Below the pieces are notes generated by a model. That model saw nothing but the letters and a program-made list of their open reading frames with translations, was not told where the DNA came from and searched no databases. Shown here piece after piece: positions 42,627-50,805 of a stretch of DNA of 50,805 bases. The position numbers and the translations under genes were made by a program. Source of the DNA: Streptomyces sp. (lineage in GTDB: Bacteria > Actinomycetota > Actinomycetes > Streptomycetales > Streptomycetaceae); the NCBI RefSeq assembly GCF_031181705.1, contig NZ_JAPSKN010000018.1:1-50805 (forward strand), written 5' to 3'. The first letter of the stretch is position 1, and every line of letters starts with the position of its first letter.

Positions 42627-42693
42627 ACAGGCGCCCTGCCCGCCCACAGGCGGCCCAGGTAGAGGACATACGAGCCACACAGAGGTTTCCAGC

Positions 42694-43848
42694 GTGACCG
42701 AGACGGTCGTCAGCCCCCGCAAGCCCCGGCCCGGTCCCGCCGTGCTGGTCGACCCACCGGGCGCCACGACCGTCCCACGGCGCCGGGAGAAGTCCGCGGG
42801 CCGGCTGCGCGCCCTCGACGGCCTGCGGCTGGTGGCCGCGCTCATGGTCGCGGCGTACCACTACGGCGGGCGCGACGGCGAGGTCTCCGAGGCCTGGGGT
42901 ACCTCGCCGGAGCTGCAGTTCCCCACGCTGCACGAGTTCCTCGCCTACGGCTGCCTCGGCGTGCAGGTGTTCTTCGTGATCAGCGGGTTCGTGATCTGCA
43001 TGAGCGGCTGGGGCCGGCCGCTGAAGTCGTTCTTCGCCTCCCGCGCCTCCCGGCTGCTGCCCGCCTACTGGGTGGCGGTCCTGCTCGTCACGGCCGTCTT
43101 CGCGCTGCCGGTCGTCGCCTACGAGGCGGTATCGCCGAGCGACGCGCTGGTCAACCTCACCATGCTGCAGATGCCGCTGGGCGTGGACCGGGTGCTCGGG
43201 GTGTGCTGGACGCTGTGGGCGGAGGTCCGCTTCTACGCGCTGTTCGCGCTGTGCGTCGTGCTGCCCGGGGCCACCCGGCGCCGGGTGATCATGTTCTGCG
43301 CGGCCTGGACGCTGGCCGCGGTGATCGCGGACAACGCGCGCATGCCGCTGCTCGACATCGTCCTGATGCCCGAGTACGCCCCCTTCTTCATCGGCGGTGT
43401 GGGGCTCTACCTCGTCCACCTCGACCGGCGGGACGTCTACGGCTGGGGCATCGTCGCCGTGAGCTTCCTGGTCGGGCAGCACTACGCGGTGCAGGACCTG
43501 TGGCACGCGCCGGAGGCGGGCGGCTTCTCGTACCGCTCCTCGCTCGGCATCATGCTCGTCGTCACCTTCGGCTTCGTGGCGGTCGCGGCGATCGCGCTGG
43601 GCTGGCTGCGGTGGGCGAACTGGCGCTGGCTGACGGTGGCGGGGGCGCTGACGTACCCGTTCTACCTGGTCCACGAGCATCTCGGCTGGGTGGTGATCCA
43701 CGCCCTGCACCGCGGCCTGGGGCTGCCGTCGGCGGTGACTTTCTCCCTGACGGTGGCGTCAATGCTGCTTCTGGCGTGGTTGCTGAACAAGTATGTGGAG
43801 GAGCCGCTGACACCGCGGCTGCGGGAGCTGCTGGCCAAGGCCCGCTGA
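42694..43848 (+). CDS. Membrane O-acyltransferase (OafA/acyltransferase-3 family)
   Basis: A 384-residue membrane protein with about ten transmembrane helices and a 30-residue basic N-terminal tail. Family marks are LRALDGLRLVAALMVAAYHYGG near residue 37-58 with the catalytic-type His, LGVQVFFVISGFVI near 90, FFASRASRLLPAYW near 110, and FYLVHEHLGWV near 325. Such enzymes move acetyl or other acyl groups across the membrane onto surface glycans. In this cluster it may O-acylate the nonulosonate polymer. GTG 42694 has AGAGG upstream. Confidence 0.9.
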   Translation: MTETVVSPRKPRPGPAVLVDPPGATTVPRRREKSAGRLRALDGLRLVAALMVAAYHYGGRDGEVSEAWGTSPELQFPTLHEFLAYGCLGVQVFFVISGFVICMSGWGRPLKSFFASRASRLLPAYWVAVLLVTAVFALPVVAYEAVSPSDALVNLTMLQMPLGVDRVLGVCWTLWAEVRFYALFALCVVLPGATRRRVIMFCAAWTLAAVIADNARMPLLDIVLMPEYAPFFIGGVGLYLVHLDRRDVYGWGIVAVSFLVGQHYAVQDLWHAPEAGGFSYRSSLGIMLVVTFGFVAVAAIALGWLRWANWRWLTVAGALTYPFYLVHEHLGWVVIHALHRGLGLPSAVTFSLTVASMLLLAWLLNKYVEEPLTPRLRELLAKAR

Positions 43849-43911
43849 GCTGTTCACGGGCCGTTCAACCCACCGTCGGTTCGGGCAACGCTCACAGAGA
43901 AGGCTCGTCTC

Positions 43912-44832
43912 ATGACCAACGCGCAAGTGACCGACAAGCACCCCGGCGAACTGGCGGACGTCCCGGGCTGGTTCCCGGCGCTGGACCAGATGCTCTTCAC
44001 CTGGTTCCTGGAACGGCAGCAGCAGCTGGGGACCCGCGGCGACCTGCTGGAGCTCGGCGTCTACCTGGGCAAGAGCGCGATCCTGCTCGGTCACCACCTG
44101 CAGCCGGGCGAGACGTTCACGGTCTGCGACCTGTTCGAGGGCGACGCCCCGGACGGGGCCAACCAGGCGGAGGCGGCGAAGTCGTACTCCTCACTGACCC
44201 GGCAGGCCTTCGAGCGGAACTACCTCTCCTTCCACGACAGCCTGCCGACGGTGATCGCGGCCCCCAGCTCGGTGGTGCCGGAGAGGGTGGCCCCGGGCAC
44301 CTGCCGCTTCGTCCACATCGACGCCTCGCACCTGTACGAGCACGTCTACGGCGACATCGGCGCGGCCCACGACATCCTGCGGCCCGACGGCATCGTGGTC
44401 CTCGACGACTTCCGCTCCGAGCACACGCCGGGCGTCTCGGTCGCCGCCTGGGAGGCCGTCCTCAACCGCGGCCTGCGGCCGATCTGCCTCAGCACGCAGA
44501 AGCTGTACGGCACCTGGGGCGATCCCGAGCCGCTCCAGGAGGAGCTGCTGCACATGCTGCGGCAGCGCACGGACGTCGGGCTGAGCGTGCAGGAGGCGGC
44601 CGGGCACCGGCTGATCCGGACCCGCTCCCGGGGCATGAAGCCGCCGCCCTTCCCGACCTCGCGGCACTACGTGGCACCCGTCCCCGTGCAGGCTCCCGCC
44701 ACCGAGGTCGCCGAGGCCCGTGCCGCGCGCCCGGCCCGTCCCGCCCCGTCCCGGACCCGCCGGATCGTCAGGGACCTGCTGCCGCCCGTGGTCACCCGGG
44801 CCGTGCGGCGGGCCCGGGCGAAGCGGTCCTGA
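43912..44832 (+). CDS. SAM-dependent methyltransferase (TylF/Methyltransf_24 type)
   Basis: A 306-residue class I methyltransferase. Motif I is DLLELGVYLGKSAILLG near residue 43, the second acidic strand is FTVCDLFEGDAPDG near 70, the metal-binding-like RFVHIDASHLYEHVY segment is near 133 and IVVLDDFRSEH near 160. Two Asp patches match metal-dependent sugar O-methyltransferases of the TylF/MycE group. The C-terminal 60 residues are Ala/Pro/Arg-rich. The ATG at 43912 lies 63 bases after the acyltransferase, with AGAAGG upstream. O-methylation of a polymer sugar is a plausible role. Confidence 0.85.
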   Translation: MTNAQVTDKHPGELADVPGWFPALDQMLFTWFLERQQQLGTRGDLLELGVYLGKSAILLGHHLQPGETFTVCDLFEGDAPDGANQAEAAKSYSSLTRQAFERNYLSFHDSLPTVIAAPSSVVPERVAPGTCRFVHIDASHLYEHVYGDIGAAHDILRPDGIVVLDDFRSEHTPGVSVAAWEAVLNRGLRPICLSTQKLYGTWGDPEPLQEELLHMLRQRTDVGLSVQEAAGHRLIRTRSRGMKPPPFPTSRHYVAPVPVQAPATEVAEARAARPARPAPSRTRRIVRDLLPPVVTRAVRRARAKRS

Positions 44833-44840
44833 CACCGGGT

Positions 44841-44957
44841 CATCGGACACCGGGGCTGTACCTCTACCGCCCAGACGGCTACCTCGGCTGGGCGGGCGAC
44901 ACGGCGGCCGGGCTCCCCGGCCACCCGGCCCGCTTCTGCCTCCGGCGGCGAGGCGTC
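44841..44957 (+). pseudogene. Relic resembling the C-terminus of an FAD-dependent aromatic monooxygenase
   Basis: In one frame these bases read TPGLYLYRPDGYLGWAGD followed by TAAGL, like the RPDG(Y/H)xAW ending of PheA/TfdB-type flavoprotein hydroxylases. No upstream domain remains and no start codon belongs to it, so it looks like a decayed fragment left between two convergent genes. The match is short, so chance is possible. Confidence 0.3.
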
Positions 44958-45603
44958 ACGAACTCGCCAGCGACAGCTTGACCGCGAACCCCAGGAACAG
45001 CGCGCCCGCAGCCGAGGTCGCCCCCGCCGACAGGCGCCTGCGGCGGCGGAAGGCCGCGGCCAGCCGGGTGCCGCCGAAGATCAGCGCGCTGAGGTACAGC
45101 ACGCTGGCGAGCTGGGCGAGGACGCCGAGGACGACGAAGGACAGGGCCGGGTAGGCGTACGCCGGGTCCACGAACTGCACGAAGAAGGCGACGAAGAACA
45201 GGATCGCCTTCGGGTTGACCAGACTGACGACGAAGGCCCGCCGGAAGGGCCGCTCCTCCGCGGGCGCGGCGCCCTCGTCACGGACGGTCCGCTCCGCGCG
45301 CGTCCGCCACATGCCCCAGGCGGCGCGCAGCATGCCGATCGCCAGCCAGGTCAGATAGCCCGCCCCCGCGTACTTCACGATCCCGAACAGCACGGCGTTC
45401 GCCTGCAGCAGCGAGGCGACCCCGGCCGCGGACAGGGTCATCAGCACCGCGTCCCCGCACCAGACGCCCGCGGCGGCGGAGTACCCGGCGCGCACGCCAC
45501 GGCGGGCGGCCACGGACAGCACGTACAGGGAGTTGGGACCGGGCAGCAGAATGATCAGGACGAGGCCCGCCAGGTAGGTGGGCAGATCGATGACACCGAA
45601 CAT
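44956..45603 (-). CDS. LysE/LeuE-family amino-acid exporter
   Basis: A 215-residue exporter with about six transmembrane helices. It starts YLAGLVLIILLPGPNSLYVLS, the family signature with PGPN near residue 23, followed by RAGYSAAAGVWCGDAVLM near 40 and AFVVSLVNPKAILFFVAFFVQF near 125-150. LeuE-type proteins export leucine and similar amino acids or homoserine lactone; the substrate is not certain. The ATG at 45603 lies 63 bases after the mutase stop on the same strand, so co-transcription is possible. Confidence 0.9.
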   Translation of the reverse strand: MFGVIDLPTYLAGLVLIILLPGPNSLYVLSVAARRGVRAGYSAAAGVWCGDAVLMTLSAAGVASLLQANAVLFGIVKYAGAGYLTWLAIGMLRAAWGMWRTRAERTVRDEGAAPAEERPFRRAFVVSLVNPKAILFFVAFFVQFVDPAYAYPALSFVVLGVLAQLASVLYLSALIFGGTRLAAAFRRRRRLSAGATSAAGALFLGFAVKLSLASS

Positions 45604-45666
45604 GGAAGGGAGTGTCGCACGGAGGCCGGGACTCCGGACCCGGTGCTCACCCGCTTCGGCCGCCGT

Positions 45667-47247
<1,581 letters not shown>

Positions 47248-47369
47248 GGTGGATGCCTCCCGGAAGCAGTGACCTCGCTCACCACCATGCCCTCTGGTTC
47301 GCGGCGGGTCACGCCCGGGGAACATCTCAGGTGACATCCGGGCGGACCGCTGAGACGACGGGGGGCCGT

Positions 47370-48224
47370 GTGCGTACCACGGGCATGGGGAGATCGACAG
47401 CGGCAGCGGTCGCGGTGCTGGCCGCGCTGACGGGCTGCACCGTGCAGACCCCCGGCGACGACGGCAGGGGCCGCTCGCCGGTGCGCATCGAGCTGCCCGA
47501 CGGCACGCCGTCGCCCGCGCGCAGCCCCGCCGGCGGTGGCGAGGGCCGGCCGAGCACCGCCCCGCCCTCCGGGGACACGCCCCGGGCCGCGCCCCGCGTG
47601 CTGTGGTCGCGCGGCGACACGGGCCGGGGCGTCCGCGAGCTCCAGGCGCGGCTCCGGCAGGTCGCCTGGCTGTTCGACGGCCCGACCGGGACGTACGACG
47701 GGGCCACGGAGCGGGCGGTCAGTGGCTTCCAGGGCAGGCGCGGGCTGCCGCGCACCGGGCGGACCGACACCGTCACCTGGGAGCGGCTGCTGCGGATGAC
47801 CCGCGAGCCGGGCCGCTGGGAGCTGTATCTGATGGGCGGCCAGCCGGCCGATCCGCCGGACCCGCGCTGCCGCAGCGGCCGGGTGCTGTGCATCGACAAG
47901 ACCAGCCGGACGTTGCGCTGGATGGTCGACGGGCGGACGCTGTCGACGATGGCCGTCCGCTTCGGTTCGGAGTACACACCCACGCGGGAAGGCGTCTTCT
48001 CCGTCTACTGGAAGTCCCGCGACCACGTCTCGACGCTCTACGACTCCCCCATGCCCTACGCCATGTTCTTCAGCGGCGGCCAGGCCGTGCACTACTCGGC
48101 GGACTTCGCCGCCCGGGGCTACGCGGGTGCCTCGCACGGCTGCGTCAACGTCCGGGACGAGGCGGCGATCGCAAGCCTGTACGCGCAGGTGCGCAACGGC
48201 GACAAGGTCGTCGTGTCCTGGTGA
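47370..48224 (+). CDS. L,D-transpeptidase lipoprotein with peptidoglycan-binding domain
   Basis: A 284-residue lipoprotein with lipobox ALTGC near residue 23. A Pro/Gly/Ser-rich spacer (25-75) is followed by a PG-binding-1 domain ([31 protein letters not shown], about 82-145) and a YkuD domain (about 175-283). The catalytic motif is [16 protein letters not shown] near residue 258 with the active-site Cys, and an upstream His in AVHYS. It can make 3-3 cross-links in cell-wall peptidoglycan or attach proteins. GTG 47370 lies just after GGGGGG; ATG 47385 is an alternative. It diverges from the mutase gene. Confidence 0.9.
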   Translation: MRTTGMGRSTAAAVAVLAALTGCTVQTPGDDGRGRSPVRIELPDGTPSPARSPAGGGEGRPSTAPPSGDTPRAAPRVLWSRGDTGRGVRELQARLRQVAWLFDGPTGTYDGATERAVSGFQGRRGLPRTGRTDTVTWERLLRMTREPGRWELYLMGGQPADPPDPRCRSGRVLCIDKTSRTLRWMVDGRTLSTMAVRFGSEYTPTREGVFSVYWKSRDHVSTLYDSPMPYAMFFSGGQAVHYSADFAARGYAGASHGCVNVRDEAAIASLYAQVRNGDKVVVSW

Positions 48225-48381
48225 GACCGGGGAGAGGGATTTGGGGCGCGGGCGGGACCGGGGGAACGTGTCCCGCCCGCGCTCAGGTGCACGAGCCGTA
48301 GGTACGGGGGGAACCCCGGCTCCGTGCGACAGCCGATGACCAGTCGGCTCACTCATTACTGCGCCGCGGCGGCCGAAAACG

Positions 48382-49542
48382 TCACACCCTCGGCCAAGGG
48401 ATTCTCACGGAGTACGAAACCGCAGGTCGCAGGGGTGCAAAGGAGTGCCCGGCGCGGCTGTGGCCGACGTCCTCCGCGATGTCGGCCGCCTTCACCCCGG
48501 CCTGCCGCCCGGCCTTCCGGTCGGCCTTGCGCTCCGCTTTCCGCTCGGCCTTCTGCTCGGCTTTCCGCTCCGCTTTCCGCTCGGCTTTCCGCTCCGCCTT
48601 GTCCGCCTCGCGGTCCTGGCCGCGGTCCCGTTGCCCGTCCCGGCCCTTGCCGTGGCCCTGCCCTTGCCCCTGTCCCTGCCCTTGCCCCTGCCCTTGCCCT
48701 TGCCCCGTCGCCTTCTCGTCCGGCTCGCCGGAGCGGGGGCCTGCCATGAACAGGACGCCCTTGCAGTACTTCCACACGCGCGTGCCGCCCGCCGCGTCCC
48801 GCAGGGCGCGTCTGCGGTCGTCGTCCAGGTGCCTGCCGTCGTGCAGGTCGCGGCAGGCCCGGGCGATCGCCTCGCGGCTGTCGGGGCGGCCCTCCCGGAC
48901 GTCGCCCTTCCCGGTGGTGTCCTCGCGGGTGCCGTTCCGTCCGGGGTCACCGGCGCCGCCGGTCGCGGCGCTGTTCGGGGCGTCGTCGCCGGGAGCACCG
49001 TCGCCCTGCCCGGCGCCGGTCGGCGAGGGTGAGACCAGGGGGCGCTCGGGAGGAGTGGTGGCGGCCGAGACGGAGGCACCGGGGCCGGTCTCGTCGCCGC
49101 CGAACGGCGCGCCCAGGCCTCCGGTTCCGGCCACGACGGCGACTGAGCCGACCGTGCCGACGGCCAGCGAGGCGGCCAGCGCCAGGCCGGCCGGACGGAC
49201 CCGGCGGGAGCGCCGGACGCCACCCGCGCCGCGGCCGCGTGCGCCGCCGATCCGGACCAGCCCGGCGTGGGCGGTCCCGGCGAGGGCCTGATCACGGGTG
49301 GCGGCGGAGGCGGCCAGGGCGTCGGCGCGTTCCTCGCGGGCTTTGCGGAAAGCGGCTACCGCGGCGGCCTCACCGGGCAGTTCCTCGCTGGTCGGCGGGG
49401 GTGGCACGGACAGCGCGCCGAGTGTCCTGGCGAGCCGTTCGGCCTCGCCGCGGTGGGCGCCGTCGACAGCTTCCGGTGGCTCTCCGCTCAGCAAACGCTC
49501 CGCCGTTTCGCGGTCCAGCCACCCGTACTGCTCGTCGGCCAT
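48382..49542 (-). CDS. Membrane partner of the ECF sigma factor, with low-complexity tail
   Basis: A 386-residue protein encoded directly after an ECF sigma gene with a one-base overlap (TGATG), the usual spot for an anti-sigma factor. The N-terminal third is soluble and helical (MADEQYGWLDRETAERLLSG), a transmembrane segment lies near 117-140 (AGLALAASLAVGTVGSVAVV), and a long external region follows with one Cys pair (ARACRDLHDG and VWKYCKGVLF). From about 290 come a Gly-Gln repeat and a Lys-Ala-Glu-Arg repeat. No zinc-anti-sigma HxxxCxxC motif is present. An anti-sigma role is inferred from position only. Confidence 0.75.
   Translation of the reverse strand: MADEQYGWLDRETAERLLSGEPPEAVDGAHRGEAERLARTLGALSVPPPPTSEELPGEAAAVAAFRKAREERADALAASAATRDQALAGTAHAGLVRIGGARGRGAGGVRRSRRVRPAGLALAASLAVGTVGSVAVVAGTGGLGAPFGGDETGPGASVSAATTPPERPLVSPSPTGAGQGDGAPGDDAPNSAATGGAGDPGRNGTREDTTGKGDVREGRPDSREAIARACRDLHDGRHLDDDRRRALRDAAGGTRVWKYCKGVLFMAGPRSGEPDEKATGQGQGQGQGQGQGQGQGHGKGRDGQRDRGQDREADKAERKAERKAERKAEQKAERKAERKADRKAGRQAGVKAADIAEDVGHSRAGHSFAPLRPAVSYSVRIPWPRV
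48517..48709. repeat. 12-base and 6-base coding tandem repeats in the sigma partner gene
   Basis: From about 48517 to 48605 the 12-base unit coding for KAER (variants KAEQ, KADR, KAGR) is repeated about eight times. From about 48650 to 48709 the 6-base unit coding for GQ is repeated about nine times. Such arrays expand and shrink by slippage, so length probably varies among strains. Confidence 0.8.
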
Positions 49543-50303
49543 CACACATCCTTCTGCGTCCGCGCAACGCTGTGCGTCACACCTGCGGACGTCACCGCAC
49601 CGCCACGCGGTTCTCGCTGGGGCGGCAGGGCGTCGAGCACCCCGGCCGATTCCGGATCGGCCTGAGGATTGTCGCCCAGCAGCTCGGCGAGCCGCTTCAG
49701 GCCCCGGTGCGCCGCCGTGCGGACCGCGCCCGGGCGCTTGCCGAGCGTCTGCGCGGCGGTCTTCGCGTCGAGCCCCACGACCACGCGCAGCACGACCGCT
49801 TCGGCCTGGTCCTGCGGCAACCGGGAGATCAGGGAGAACGTGCCGTCGGTGGCGAGCGCCTCGATGGCCTCGCCCGCGGTGTCGCACTCGGCGGCGCGGC
49901 CGGTCAGCTCCGTCTCGTCACCGCCTATGGCGGGTCGCCGCCCGCGCATGCGTATGTGGTCCAGCGCGCGGTTGCGGGCTATCCGGGCGGCCCAGCCGCG
50001 GAACCGGTCCGCGTCGCCGGTGAACCGCTCCAGGTCCCGGGCTATCTGCAGCCACGCCTCGGACGTCACGTCCTCGGCGTCGGGGTCGCCGACGAGCGTC
50101 CGTACGTATCCGAGCAACCGCGGGTGCACGGCGCGGTACACAGTACGGAACGCGGTCTCGTCCCCGTCCTGTGCCGCACGCACCGCGGCGGTCAGCTCCG
50201 CGTCGTCCCCCAGCACCGCGTGCCCTTCTGCGCCTGAGCCGGCGCCGCTTGGCGCGGCCCGGGTTCTCGCCGTCGTCGTTCCTCGTTGATCATTGCGGTT
50301 CAC
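49542..50303 (-). CDS. ECF RNA polymerase sigma factor
   Basis: A 253-residue sigma factor. Region 2 is seen in FRTVYRAVHPRLLGYVRTLVG, DAEDVTSEAWLQIARDL and FRGWAARIARNRALDHIR, and region 4 in SRLPQDQAEAVVLRVVVGLDAKTAAQTLG and PGAVRTAAHRGLKRLAELL. About 35 residues precede region 2 and a short tail follows region 4. The start is uncertain: GTG 50303 (VNRNDQRG) is chosen, but no clear ribosome binding site precedes it and a downstream GTG (VLGDDAEL) is possible. It is coupled to the membrane protein gene that follows. It corresponds in position to S. coelicolor SCO4866, as I recall it. Confidence 0.88.
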   Translation of the reverse strand: MNRNDQRGTTTARTRAAPSGAGSGAEGHAVLGDDAELTAAVRAAQDGDETAFRTVYRAVHPRLLGYVRTLVGDPDAEDVTSEAWLQIARDLERFTGDADRFRGWAARIARNRALDHIRMRGRRPAIGGDETELTGRAAECDTAGEAIEALATDGTFSLISRLPQDQAEAVVLRVVVGLDAKTAAQTLGKRPGAVRTAAHRGLKRLAELLGDNPQADPESAGVLDALPPQREPRGGAVTSAGVTHSVARTQKDV

Positions 50304-50648
50304 AAGACCGCAGGTGGTTGCGGTGGTCCTGCTGCCTCCGGTGTGGCGCGAAAGGCACGTTACGACCTGAAACCACTCGCCGTCCACGTCCCCCCGAGAT
50401 GCAACTAAGCCGTGACACGGAGGGGTGTGACACAAAACGCACACCGGACGCTGTAGGAGGTACGGGCCGCCGCGCGGCCCGTGCCGTGCGACGGCCGGGG
50501 CCTCTCCTGTGGGGGGTGGCGGCCCTGGCCGTCTCCGGCGGCCGGCCGGACGGTGCGGATCTGCGGCAGCCGAGCAGCCTGATGAGAGCTGCCTCACAAC
50601 TCCCGGACCGCCGCGGGGACCTCTACCGTCTCCGGGCCGCGCCCGGCT
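50304..50648. other. Upstream region of the ECF sigma gene, no gene seen
   Basis: About 345 bases with a moderately A/T-rich patch (CACAAAACGCACACC near 50431) that may hold the sigma factor promoter. I see no open frame with a domain and no RNA gene. Confidence 0.4.
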
Positions 50649-50805
50649 TCAGCGGCGCAGCGCATCCACGGGCGGGATGCGCGATGCCCGCCACGTGCCC
50701 ACGAGCCCTCCGACCGGGCCGAGCGCCGCGGACTCGGTCAGGAACTTCTTCTCCCTCGGGTTCCAGCCCGAGTCGCTCGTCAAGGGCCTCGGCGCGTGCG
50801 ACGCC
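50649..50805 (-). pseudogene. C-terminal remnant of an FtsX/MacB-like ABC permease, running off the edge
   Basis: On the minus strand a frame ends at 50649 with GTWRASRIPPVDALRR, the typical FtsX-permease ending (compare G-x-Y-P-A-x-R-A-S-R-I-x-P-V-E-A-L-R). Immediately before it reads WNPREKKFLTESAALGPVGG, which resembles the QFLTESALLGxxGG region normally found some 60-80 residues earlier. The transmembrane helices expected between them are missing, so an internal deletion is likely. The frame remains open to the window edge, so the rest of the gene cannot be judged. Confidence 0.45.

Noticed and set aside
40974..42845. A 623-codon minus-strand open frame across the polysialyltransferase gene
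   Set aside because: The plus-strand frame has clear glycosyltransferase motifs and this one has none.

Overview
The window is about 50.8 kb of chromosome from a high-GC actinomycete, almost certainly a Streptomyces. Codon third positions are strongly GC, GTG starts are frequent, several promoters look leaderless, and the afsQ1/afsQ2/sigQ locus is present and nearly identical to the S. coelicolor one. Gene order matches, from memory, the S. coelicolor core region around SCO4866-SCO4917. No tRNA, rRNA, CRISPR array, prophage or intact insertion sequence was seen.

Layout. (1) 1-8.2 kb: nucleoside and deoxyribose catabolism, with the end of a purine nucleoside phosphorylase, a PGM2-like phosphosugar mutase, deoC, a catalytic aldehyde dehydrogenase abutting a non-catalytic half-ALDH, and a uridine-kinase-like protein. 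(2) 8.6-14.1 kb: the AfsQ signalling locus (sigQ divergent from afsQ1-afsQ2-lipoprotein), then VanZ-like, PspC and small secreted proteins. (3) 14.2-23.5 kb: adenosine deaminase, a hydrolase-like protein, a LysR/MFS divergent pair, an ECF sigma factor overlapping an antisense STAS gene, an AEC transporter, and a MarR-like regulator facing a DUF4097 gene and a wrecked ABC exporter. (4) 23.6-32 kb: a nucleoside uptake and breakdown operon (ATPase, two permeases, cytidine deaminase, thymidine phosphorylase) and two tandem BMP-type nucleoside-binding lipoproteins. (5) 32.2-34.4 kb: an M20 amidohydrolase and a methyltransferase, then a 0.7 kb gene-free repeat-rich stretch. (6) 35.1-44.8 kb: two divergent operons for a nonulosonic-acid (sialic acid/Kdn type) cell-wall glycopolymer, with NeuB, a NeuA-phosphatase fusion, glycosyl/polysialyltransferase-like enzymes, an O-acyltransferase and a methyltransferase. 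(7) 45-50.8 kb: LeuE-type exporter, acyl-CoA mutase, L,D-transpeptidase lipoprotein, an ECF sigma factor with a membrane partner, and an ABC permease relic.

How it fits together. Five copies of a near-perfect palindrome (consensus TCTACGCGCGTAGA) lie just before deoC, add, the nucleoside ABC/cdd/deoA operon and each bmp gene, at or next to the likely -10 boxes, and I saw it nowhere else in the window. This marks one nucleoside-salvage regulon with a shared repressor that is not recognisable here. The proposed flow is uptake (BMP-ABC), deamination (Cdd, Add), phosphorolysis (DeoA, PNP), pentose isomerisation (PGM2-like mutase), aldol cleavage (DeoC), and acetaldehyde oxidation by a split ALDH16-like pair.
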